A stretch of DNA of 64,000 bases from Cladorhizidae sp. MBARI D1340-BT2 (Eukaryota > Porifera > Demospongiae > Poecilosclerida > Cladorhizidae). The DNA lies in the NCBI GenBank assembly GCA_028752905.1, contig JAQNBH010000014.1, forward strand, positions 29,422,825 to 29,486,824, in the 5' to 3' direction. The translations under genes were made by a program, and so were the position numbers. The notes under the pieces are model-generated. The model worked only from the letters and a program-made list of their open reading frames with translations. It did not search any database and had not been told where the DNA came from. Below are positions 37,901 to 49,900 of this stretch, piece by piece (positions within the stretch are counted from its first letter, which is position 1; every line of letters begins with the position of its first letter).

Positions 37901-40900
37901 TTCAAATGATAGCATGTGAGAGTGCTCACACCCAGATAGATTTTTGCATTTGCCCTCGACTGCAAATAAACTTTCCTATTAAACCCACTAGTGTGATGGG
38001 GCCTTGCTTGATACAAAGCATGGCACGAGTTTTTAAATTATATTTTAATTGTATATTATGCTAATATTTTTGGTCATCCCCTGTTGGTTGTTGAACTGTA
38101 GGACAAACCTCTCCCCAGCTACAAGGTGGATGCCATTGCAAAGCTGATAGAGCCATGGTTCTTGTTCTCTCTAATTTGGAGTGTGGGATGCACATGCAAT
38201 GGAAACTCCAGGAAAAAGTTGGACCAGTTCCTGAGGAAAAAGATTTCTGATGAAAAAGTAATTTGATGTAGAAACAATTATCCATGGCACATTTCCAAAT
38301 TATTGTAAGCCTTAGATCATAAGCTCATCAGCTTTATGAGTATGGGAATCCTCTCTTAGGAATTATTGTTAACACTGGAAATATATTTTTTCCAATTCAT
38401 CCATGTTTCAACTAGATGTGATAAATTATTGGATTGGATGTTTAAAAAAAATCTTTTTTTTTAGTAAAAAGATTTAGTAAGCTTAAATTAATATTGATGT
38501 TGTCGTTGTCTTCAGATTTTGATGCCTTTCCCTGAGGATAAGTTAGTGTATGACTTCAAGCTGGATGATGGAGGGATAAGCATCCCAGATAGTGGAGGTG
38601 ATGAGTTGGACGAGGAAGAAAGAAAGAAGTCAGCAGCCAAGGTAGATCAGACACACACCAAGGGTGTATCTGTGGTTGTTTTCTAATACTAATTGTTCTG
38701 TATGATGGTGTTGGACCAGGACTACAGTACCACTGTCTATGTTGGTTTGACCCTTATTTCAAAATGGTGATGGCAACCTCACATCTCAGTTAAAAGCTTC
38801 GGCCAATTTTATTCCCCCCTCCCCCCCCAAAAAAAAACACACTCTTCAAATATGCCTTGAATCCCTCGCCAAGTTGGCAGCCCCCAAAACTGATCTTCAG
38901 GATCTTGTATCTCTATCTGTCTACCTACTTTACTCCCCTCCCCCCCCCCCCCCCCCCCCCCCCACACACACACACAACTTGCATGAAATTCCATTCGTCA
39001 TAATTTTAACAACGATCAAACAACACTTCATTGTCGATTGTTTAATGGTTACCATTTGTTATAACGGTCTACACATACACACACAGATACAGTGGGTTGG
39101 TTGGATGGAGGGTCTACCCAAATATGAGGTGGAGCCTAACACGAGGTTCTCAGATATCATAGTCCCCACTATGGATACCGTCAGAGCACACTTCCTCCTG
39201 CAGCTACTTATCACCAACTTCAAGCCGGTATTTTGTTATAGTTAAAGCATATAGTTCAGATTTTCTTGTGATCTTAATTAGGAATTAAAAACACACACAT
39301 TATTTCATTGCAGTTCCACATCAGTACATGGGGCTAAAATATAGAAAAATGGAATATCTTTTTGGTGGTTTGGTATCTGAGTAGTGTTATACCATGTACC
39401 ATGGGTGTGTGGTTACATATATCAGGTGTAAAAAAAAAAGTTACCATCTGATGCAGTACAAAAATTCGGATTTTGTAAGGCCGAGTGTTCTAGCACAACA
39501 TTCCAACTGCCACATGCAGTCTCTACCTGGTTCAAACATAGATTAGCACTAGTTATTGGCCAAAATTGTGGCTAAGTGCGTGTGGTGGTTGTGGTGGGGA
39601 GGGGGGGGGGGGAGGAGGAATGCAGCTGTGTTAATTAGCTATTGTAGTTACAGAAGCTGCTAGGCTTGGCTCAGCTAAGATCTAAGATCTGCCAGGATGA
39701 AAACTTCCATGTGTTACCTAATACAGTAATGTACATAGGGAATTTTTTTGAATCCCACTGAAATTCTCCAGGAGTTTTGATAGAGAAAAAGAAGGAATGC
39801 GAGGCACTTACTGCTATGTACGATGACGTCTATAACTTAAGTCATTTGGTGTATTGGCATTTAGTGCATGCACGGTTGTTAACTTGAATTAGCCTGTCTG
39901 GCTCACCTTTTTATATAACTTTGCTGCTTGTACTAGAAGGGTAACTATCAGTGCAAGAGGGAGATAGCAGACATTTCTCTTGTCAGCTTTAACTGGTTAT
40001 TCCAAAACATTTCAACCAGCACATTTGACCTTCTTCAGGGAAAGCCAAGATGCTTGGTGTGGGAACCAATAAAAAGAGAAGTCTACTTATTAGTGCATTA
40101 GTATATAGGCAACTTGGAAGTAAGAGTTCTAGCAGCACATGTTGCCAAGACCATGATTTTTTAGTGCACTGTATATTGAGTGTAGATGTTTCCCCCCCCC
40201 CATGTGTTTGAATGTGTAGGTCTTGTGTGTGGGCCCCACTGGCACTGGAAAGACGCTCACCATTTCAGACAAACTCTTGAAGGGAATGGACAACAAATAT
40301 CTGTCACACTTCATCACCTTCTCTGCCCGCACCTCTGCTAACCAGTCGCAGGACATTATTGACGGCAAGTTGGACAAGAGGTAAAATAGAAGAGTTTGCA
40401 TGCAAAACATCACATATTTAGTATGTAGGTTTCAGTTCCAAGTAAAGATGAGCACTTATGTACCGATGTGCCTATGATATCTCTATAGTCACAAAACTAG
40501 GCATATTTTTGTTTCGTCTACAGACGGAAGGGTATCTTTGGGCCACCTCTTGGCAAGTGTCTGATGTTCTTTATCGATGACCTCAACATGCCTGCTCTAG
40601 AAGTTTATGGGGCACAGCCACCCATTGAGCTGATCAGACAGTGGATGGACCATGGTGGATGGTATGACAGAAAAGCAATTGGTTCCTTCAAGAAACTAGT
40701 GGATATCACATTCGTGTGTGCTATGGGGCCCCCTGGAGGGGGAAGGAATCCTATTACCCCTCGACTGAAGAGACATTTCAACTATCTATCGTTTGTGGAG
40801 TTGGAGGATATATCAAAGCAGAGGCAAGTGCTTGTATTTTTTACTGCATTCTAATATGATAGTAAAGTATATTTGGTGTTTTTTTAAAATGTAATAGATA

Positions 40901-43900
40901 TTTTATGTTTCTACAGTTAACCATCTGATCATTTATAGATCGTGCATAATTGCCATTTATCCTTATTGCAACAGGATTTTCTCCAAGATAATGTCACCTT
41001 GGATGGCCAGATTTCCTAATGTGGAAGAAAATGTGAATAAATTGGTGATGGCTACTAATGCTGTGTATGCCACCATTACCACAGAGCTGCTCCCCACACC
41101 TGCGAAGTCACACTACACCTTTAACCTCAGGGATCTCTCTAAGGTCTTCCAAGGCATGCTCATGGCCGAAATCAACCAAGTGAAGGTACAGAATGAGGGA
41201 GGAATGAGAGGGAGAGGTGAGAAGGGGAGGGCGGGAGTAGACAGAGGGGTAGGAGGGAGAGAGAGGGGTGGATGAGAAGGAGTGGGAGGAGAAGTGACAT
41301 GGAGGGGTGAGAGGAGAGGGAGGGGTGAGTGGGGGTGACAGGGAGGGTGGATGGAGGGAGGGAGACAAGGGGTAGGAAGAGAGAAGGGTGAGAGTGGGAG
41401 AAGAAAGAGAGCAGGATCTGTGAGGTAGAGTTGGATATGGAAGGCGACAGCTAAAGGAGGGAAGGGTGATATTTGAGCATAAGTATAAAAAATGGACTGT
41501 AAAAATGTGGCCTGCAAGAGAGAGGCAATTGAAGCAAGGTGAAGAGAAGGTGATGATAGAAGAAAGTACAAGACAAGTTAAAGGAGGGAAGGATGCAGAG
41601 TTGATAGTGAAGAAAGAAAGTGGGTTGGAGGAGGGAAAGATTAGGGATATCCCCACTGGAGGACCTTAACAAGAATATTGTATATTGTTCTTACAGAATC
41701 TAAGTGGCCTCTTACGACTCTGGTGCCATGAATGCAGTCGAGTGTTTGAGGATCGTCTCGTGAATACAGAAGACAAGGAGTGGTTCCAGGAACAGCTGAG
41801 GAAGCACTTGTACTCGGACTTCCAAGTGGAGCCTTCCGAAGTGCTTGGCTCAGGCCCATTGTTCTATGGAGATTTCATGCTGGCTAACACTGATAACAAG
41901 CTTTATGAGGAAATCACTAACATTGATAAGGTTCGTGATGTGTATAAACTATTTCACTTGCCTTTGTAATAGCCTACATGTATAGCATGCATACAGGTAG
42001 ATGTCAATGGTGATCTGGACACCGGGAATTCGCTTAGTACCCGAGTTAATATGTATTACAGAACTTGCGGATATTTAATGTACCTTTCACTATAAGCATA
42101 CAGATGTGCATGGTCATAACTTGATGCTCATGCTTAATTATATTCATAGGTTGTTTGGCAAGGACGCCAATTGTCAGTGATTTTAGACCATCACTTACTA
42201 CAATACATCGTCATTTGTTATTTTATCTTTCTTTGTCAGCCCCTTGACAGAAGGTTCAGTTGCAAAGAGATGTTATTCTACATCATTTCTTGTATTGTAT
42301 TTAGACAGACATACATAGCATAGATTATATACCTGGTGTAGTTAAAGGTCTACACTGTTAACAGAATGTCCTAAGACTTAATTTGCTTATTTTTTAAAAT
42401 ATTTACAGTTGCATTTTTTTAATTTTCAAACTAGTCATATCATAAATACAATATGTAATCTGCACCTTGGTACATGTATAAGAATCAGCTCTGTTGAGGC
42501 AACCAAATGAAAGCTACACTGGAGTGCATCCTTTCTTAGGAGTAGAGGGACTCAGAGTAATTCCAAAGCATAAGTGCCTTGCAGTTTTTTCCCCTCTGCA
42601 AGACTTTCATAAATAGCAACAATGGCCAAGCAAACATCACCTTTTTTTTTATATTTCATTTTTCTCGCTCACCCTGTCAAACCTACAAGTAAAATTTTTA
42701 GCCTATTTTATAGTGATAGAGCAGTCTACTGGATATGTACAGTAAAAATAAATCAGTGTTTAGCCTATTTTTAAAAATATATATATTTACTCATTTTCAT
42801 GCTTTTTTGGAACATAAAAATAAGATTAGATGCATATTTGAGGAAATTTGGAGTTTCTTTAGTACTAAAGTTGTTGTGAATGGACTGAATGGTAGGAAAG
42901 ATTTTTCTGGGAGAGAAAGAAAAGAATAAGAAGACATTTTTTTAATAAGTCTGCCAGTTTAAGCTGTACTAAAGGATACAAGGCATACTAGAAGTCTTTT
43001 TGTACCATAAGGCCCAAGATACAACTTGATTGTTAAGAAGCTGCCAAAATATGATATTAGGTTGTTGTTGTTTTTCATTTTAAGTTTCAACATTTTATAA
43101 TGTAGCCCAACCACTATAGAGTGCTACCCACACTCTCTAATATAAGATTCCTTTTGTCATCCAGTGGAAGGCAGACTCAAGTATAAGGCATGCATATATA
43201 CTATAGCTTACATATACACTAAACCTACTACAATACAGCTACCAGCTAAGCATGGACTAACACACTGGACGTTTCCCTAGGCATGATAAAGTGCCTGGAT
43301 CCATAGCTACAAGCTACAACTTATACTGGTATTGCATTAGAAGCTGCCTGTCATAGCTCATATTGTCTCTGCCATGTGCTTGTCTCCAACTCCAATCTTG
43401 CATTGTTTGGGACATTAACTAGGCACCTGAAAGTTCAAAGATCACATGCTCCTCAGTGGGACTAATCAAAGAGTCCCATGAAGCAAATTTGTATATGCTT
43501 AACAAATAACTGCTACTTAAACAACAGCTTTAACGACCTGTAAGTAGGTAATGTGAAAACTCTTATGTTGATAATTTGCATTGACATTATGGCTGTATGT
43601 ATAGATGAATCAAGTGTTGGATGAATATTTAGAGGACTACAACCAGGTCAACACCGCTCAAATGAAACTAGTCCTCTTCCTTGACGCCATTCAGCATGTT
43701 TGCCGCATATCTCGCATTATCCGTCAACCGTTGGGTAATGCCCTCCTCCTGGGGGTCGGGGGATCAGGACGTCAGAGCTTGACCCGTCTAGCTGCTCACA
43801 TGGCAGAGTATGAATTATTCCAAATAGAGCTCTCTAAGAACTATGGTTCAGCAGAATGGAGGGATGATCTCAGGAAGTGTCTGATGAAGGCGGGGCTAGA

Positions 43901-46900
43901 GAATATGCCTGTGGTCTTCCTGTTTACCGACACCCAAATTAGGAGCGAGACCTTTCTGGAGGATCTTAATAACATTCTTAACTCGGGGGATGTCCCTAAC
44001 ATTTATGCAATAGATGATTTGGATAGGATATATGTCGATATGAAGCCTATTGTACGTGACTCTGGGCTGCAGACCACCAAGTCCAATCTGTTCTCTGCCT
44101 ACATTAGGAGGGTCAGGAGCAACATTCACATTGTCATCTGCATGAGGTACATTGCAGAATTTTATGTGTGGGTGTGTGTGCATATGTGTGAGTGTGTGTG
44201 CATGTCTTGGGCATGTGTGGGTTTGTAGATCAGCTATGATACTAACTCTTAACTAACTCCAAGTGGAATATAACGACTTTCTCAATGTTCATCTTAAATT
44301 CGTTCTTAGACATTTCAGCTAGATACGCTAGAGTTCATCAGGACCTAGCCTTAGCCAATCATTTCTGAAGAAGGCTAGACATCGAAGAGCAAATTAAAGT
44401 TGGTTATAGAGAAAGTCACTATATAATTCTAGCTGCTCTAGCTAGGCTAGAACTACTCTGTCTGTTAGATCTTGTGGTATGGATGTAAATAGATCATATT
44501 CAAGTTCACATAGAATATGGAAGTATCGGGAGGTGCTGATTTTAACAAAATTGTGACTATAATGTTAACTTAAGCAACATTTTTTGATGTTTTTTCCTTC
44601 CAAATTGCTTTGGATGATTAATTTCTCTACAGTCCTATTGGGGAGATCTTCCGTTCTAGACTCCGTCAGTTTCCTAGTTTCATCACATGCTGTACGATTG
44701 ACTGGTTTTCAGAGTGGCCAGAAGAGGCTCTCCGCTCTGTGGCCTCTAAATTCATCCAAGATATCCCTGAGGTGGATAATCTTGAGCTCATCCCACGATT
44801 GGTCAGCATATGCATTGATATTCACCAATCGGTGGCCTTGAAGTCCGAACAATTTCTGGCAGAACTGTCTCGACATAACTACGTCACACCGACCAGTTAT
44901 TTGGAGATCCTTAACTCATTTGCTAAACTTTGTAGTATAAAGAAGACTGAAATTAAAGGGCAGAGAGATCGCACCAAGACTGGCCTCAACAAGGTATGGC
45001 ATTCATTTAGTTAAATCTTGTGCAAACTTTTGACTTTGAGATGAAAAACACCAAGTATTTTGTACATATATATGATACTCTAGTTGCTTAGGACAGCCTC
45101 TGAGGTGGAGATCCTGCAGCAGGAGCTGGAAGAGATGAAACCACAATTGGAGCAAGCTCAGGTAGACAGACTAGTATTGATAACCAAAAACCCATCCTAA
45201 CTTTTTGAGCTTTCCTTGCTTGTAACCACCAATGTATTTTGCCAGTGGTGCAAAGTAGCTCTAATTGTTGCTGTCGTTGCTGCTTGTAGCAACCAATGTA
45301 TTTTTGCCAGTGGTGCAAAGGAGCTCTAATTGTTGCTGTTGTTGTCTTAGATTGACACAGAGAAGACGATGGAGCAGATCAAGAGTGACACAGCCATAGC
45401 AGAGGATACCAAGGTGGTGGTGACCAAGGAGGAGATAGAAGCCACTCAGAAGGCCGAGTTAACGCAGGCTATAGCTGATGATGCCAAGAGAGACCTGGAC
45501 GAAGCCCTGCCCATGTTAGATGCTGCACTGGCCAGTCTCAAGTCACTGAACAAGAATGATGTCACTGAAGTATGTTGGCATTTGCATCTGACGTCAAATA
45601 CTTTAAGGTTTCTTTTTTAATCTGCTTTATTTTTTTAAATTTTTTTATGCCAATATTCCAACTTAAATACTTCGGTCATCAGGGAAAATTAAAAAGCGAA
45701 AACAACGCAATGCATTTCACACTATAAATGCAACCAATTCATGATCCATCTGAATAACAGTATATAGGGATAGCAAACGTCAGACAGATGGGCTTGGCTT
45801 CAATGTGCATAGTGTTGAGAGTTGCGACCTGGCCGATGGGTAGCTCCAGCCCTACATCTCGCTCATCCCTAGGTGTAATGTGACATGCAGTGTTGGTGTT
45901 AATACAGCGGGCATCTCGCTGATCTCTAGGTTTAGTGTGGGTGTGCAATTTGGTGTTAATAACAGCTTATTGAAAGAGAAACCTTAAAGTGTGTTGCTAA
46001 TTGTTGTTACGTGTTGCTGCATTTTTGTGCTGTTGTGACTATTCCGGGATGTGGTGATGCAATGCTCAGTGATCCTGCAATATTTCGAGACTGTTGTATG
46101 CCGCCATTGTAAACCTGCTATTTGAGATCAGTGTTATTAATGCATTTTGTCATCTTTGCTGAAAGAATGTTATTGTCATCACTGTTGTTGTTGTTGTTGT
46201 TGTTGTTGTTGTGTTGTACAAAAGGTGAGAGCCATGCAGCATCCACCCGTAGGAGTGAAGATCGTTATCGATGCAGTGTGCATCATGAAAGATGTCAAAC
46301 CCAAGAAAATAGCCGGGGACAGGCCAGGTGCGAAGGTGGACGATTACTGGGATGTGGGCAAAGCCTTGCTCAGCGATCCTGCAAAATTCCTAGAAAGCTT
46401 ATTCAAGTACAGCCGTGACAATATTCCAGAGCATGTCATCGCCAAGATCCAGCCCTACATTGACAATGAGGATTTCATGCCTGCTGCCATTGCCAAAGTG
46501 TCCAGAGCTTGCACGTCTATCTGTCAGTGGGTGAGGGCTATGCACAAGTACCACTTTGTGATCAAAGCCGTGGCTCCAAAAAGGGTAAGCCACATAATTA
46601 TGGTTCATGCATAATACATGTTGCCTGACTTCTTGACTGTACATGTGACCTGTATATAGATAGATAGATAGATAGATAGATAGAGTAAGTTCTACCAAGA
46701 GTTTCTTCATTTGTCTTCCTTTATTCACCTTTCTTCCCTTTCCTTCCTGAAGCTAATCATGTTATGCCAGTTTAGTGTGTATATGAACTCAGTGCGGGAA
46801 AGTACAACTGGAATCCGTTTGGACAATTTGTCCGAGTACAATTAATTTTGTTCTGCCCTTCCTAGACTTGACCTGCCCTGCCATCAAAATTATAACTTCA

Positions 46901-49900
46901 TGTAACTCAAATCATCAAGTAATGAGTGCAAACACAAAAAATCCTCTATATTGAACAAAGCACATTGAGTCAGTCATCCTGTACCCAGTTATCCCAGTCA
47001 TCAAGAAGCAGCTTTTCTCTTACTCCTCATTCTCATTGCTGTCTGTGTCAGACAGAGGCTGGGGCACCTAAGTTTTCGATACATTCATGCCTGTGTGCAT
47101 GTATTCTAGAGCATTAGTTAGTGTTGCTCGAACTTTCGACAGAGCTAATTGATTTTTGTTCATAATGGTTCATAAAATGTCTGATGTCTCACCATAACTT
47201 CCCTCACTGTGAATGTAGTTCACATGCCCCATGCTAGCAATGGTGTTCACCCTTTTCTGTCTTTTTCACCCTCTGTGTTTTCCCACTGTTTTACTGCTAT
47301 CTTAGTAAATTGCTAACATTGCATAGGGTCACTATGCCAAGTTTTGTAGGATGCTGCTGCACTGGATAGCTTATCCTAAACATTCTTATGATGGCAGGTC
47401 AGAAACAGTTCCAATGAATTACTCTCCATATTTTATTTCTGTTTTTCAAAGTATAACCTTGCATTTCACCTTTGCCCATTCTTCTCGAAAGTTTTTGGAT
47501 TGTAATCCATTATCCACCTATTAGCTAACTGGGTTTTTAATGGATTGACGGTGTTTACACGTAACTGTAAACCCAGGTTAGTATCCGAGTTAAAGGATTT
47601 GTATAAACACGGCAGTATCATTATCGTGTCTGTTTAAATTTCCAGAATTGGAATATTAATTGCACAAGTGATGCTTTGCTATTATTCCTCAATAGGCTGC
47701 TCTAAAGGAAGCAAAAATATCTCTGGACAGCACTCTGAGTCTGTTGAACGAGGCTAAGGCTGGTCTGAGGCATGTGGAGGAGGGTCTGGCCTCACTGCAG
47801 TCTAAGTATGAGGAGTGTATTGCTAAGAAGGAAGATTTGAGGGAGAAGTGTGAACTTTGTGAGGCGAGGCTACTCAGAGCAGAGAAGGTACACATATGCA
47901 CTTGGGCAGCTCTGGATGTGTTATTCCTGTGCCTGTTTACTTTGAAGGGTGTTCATTATCGTCAAGCAATGTGAGACACTATACGATCATGAAAACCCTT
48001 TTTGCCTCAGGCATTCGTATGTATTACGTTCATCACACGGAGCAATAGATAGCCTTCATGTACGAGTTCATGAACTGCAACATAATTCTACACATGTGCT
48101 TAATGGCACTGCTAAGAGTGTAACCACGGAACCAAGTGAAACCAAAGAGATGAGAATCGAACAGGAAATGAGCGAGCGAGGGCAAAGTCGCTGTAGAAAC
48201 AGATGAACCTAGGAGAGCTAGGCCATAGAAATAATTTTTGCCTCAAGTGTGAGTGTGTACGTACGTTCATCACACCATCACATGGAGCACTAAATAGCCT
48301 CCATGTGTGTGTGTGAACTTACACACCATCACACGAGCACTAAACAGCCTCTGTATGTGTGTGAACTTACACACCATCACACGAGCACTAAACAGCCTCT
48401 GTGTGTTGTGTGTGAACTTAACATATCATCACACGAGCACTAAACAGCCTCCGTGTGTGTGAGAACTTATCACATGGAGCACTAAACAGCCTCTGTGTGT
48501 GTATGAACTTAACAACTCTCATATACTTTGGTTTCCACCCGTACATTGCCACGCCTTCGTTCAACACTCTGTGTGTTAACAAGTTAATGGTATCTGACAT
48601 GGTGTATAGTGATGCTGTAAGATAAAATCTTTTCTGCTCACATACCTAGCTGATCAGTGGTCTCTCCGATGAGAAGGTGAGATGGGCAGAGTCTGTGGAC
48701 AATAACAACAAACTACTGTGCAATGTCATTGGAGATGTGGTGATGTCGGCTGGTGTTATATCGTACCTGGGAGCCTTCACTGTAAGCAAGTATTACCTCC
48801 TATATTGCTACATTGGGTTAAACAGATAATGCCCCAACCTTTCCATGTAGCAAAATCAAATTTTTACACCAGCATGCTTCTGTATCAGCATGCTATAATA
48901 TTTGCTGGTGCAGTAACTGGCTTCCAATTTCAGCTCTCCTTGTTTTTATAAACTAGATGTGCCTGACTCTGCTCTTGGTGCTATTTGTATAGCTCTAGCC
49001 TACCATAGCATCTGAATAGCTTTAGATGTTTTCCTATCCCTATTCTTGCTCCCTACTGTTAAAATACTCCAGTATGCTCTTCTTTGTCAATAAGAGGCAG
49101 CATAGAGTGTGTAGTAGACAACTCTCTAGTTCTACAAATTCTAGCTTTAATCCCTTCTAGTGTCTTGTTAACAGTTCTATCAACAGACCCCTGTCATTAG
49201 TGGTATTATCAATACTGATATCTCCTTCCCTTTTCTTTTAAGTATTTTTCTCATTGATGAAATTCTCCATCTTTCCCCTCAATCTCAGGGAAAGTATCGC
49301 ATAGAGTTAGTTCAGTTGTGGCAGGAAGGACTCACTAAGCATAATATCCCACATACTCCGGCGGCCAACCTCATCTCTATTCTGGGAGAGCCTGTCAAGA
49401 TCAGGAACTGGCAGATAGCAGGTCTTCCCAGGGATACACTGTCAGTGGAGAATGGTGTGATCGTGCAGTATTCGAGGAGGTGGCCCCTCTTTATTGATCC
49501 CCAGGGGCAGGCTAATAAGTGGGTCAAGAACATGGTAAGTGTTTTTCTCTGTGGGCCTATTTAAGGTGCGGCCATTCTTTTTTTTAATGCTCACAGTATT
49601 AGTATGATTGTCACTCTAGCACTCTAGCACAACAGGACATTATTAAACAAGGAATTTCCCCCTCTTTATTTTAAAGAAGGTGTCCTTTGCACTATCGTGT
49701 TTTACAAGAAGGAACAATGGCTGTGTAATATGGGATTTCCGTAGATGCAGGATAAGAATTGGTTGAGAAAGTCCTTTGCGTAGAAATGTAGATACTTTGC
49801 CAGGGTATGGAGATTGAAATATATGTAGTGTGTAGCTTCTATAACTAGAAATAAATGCAAGGCATTGTGTGGTGAGCGAAGGTGGCAAGCGAAGGTGCAA

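Noticed and set aside
41108..41656. 182-codon minus-strand Ser/Pro/Leu-rich frame
   Set aside because: Complement of the purine tract in intron 29 overlapping exon w29; no domain.
43605..43607. ATG at the start of exon w31 (also w5 and w46) as a translation start
   Set aside because: Each follows a good acceptor AG and continues the frame of the previous exon; all are internal Met codons.
45091..45161. Shorter form of exon w33 from the inner AG
   Set aside because: It would read Asp-Ser-Leu-stop; the upstream AG restores the conserved LLRT start.
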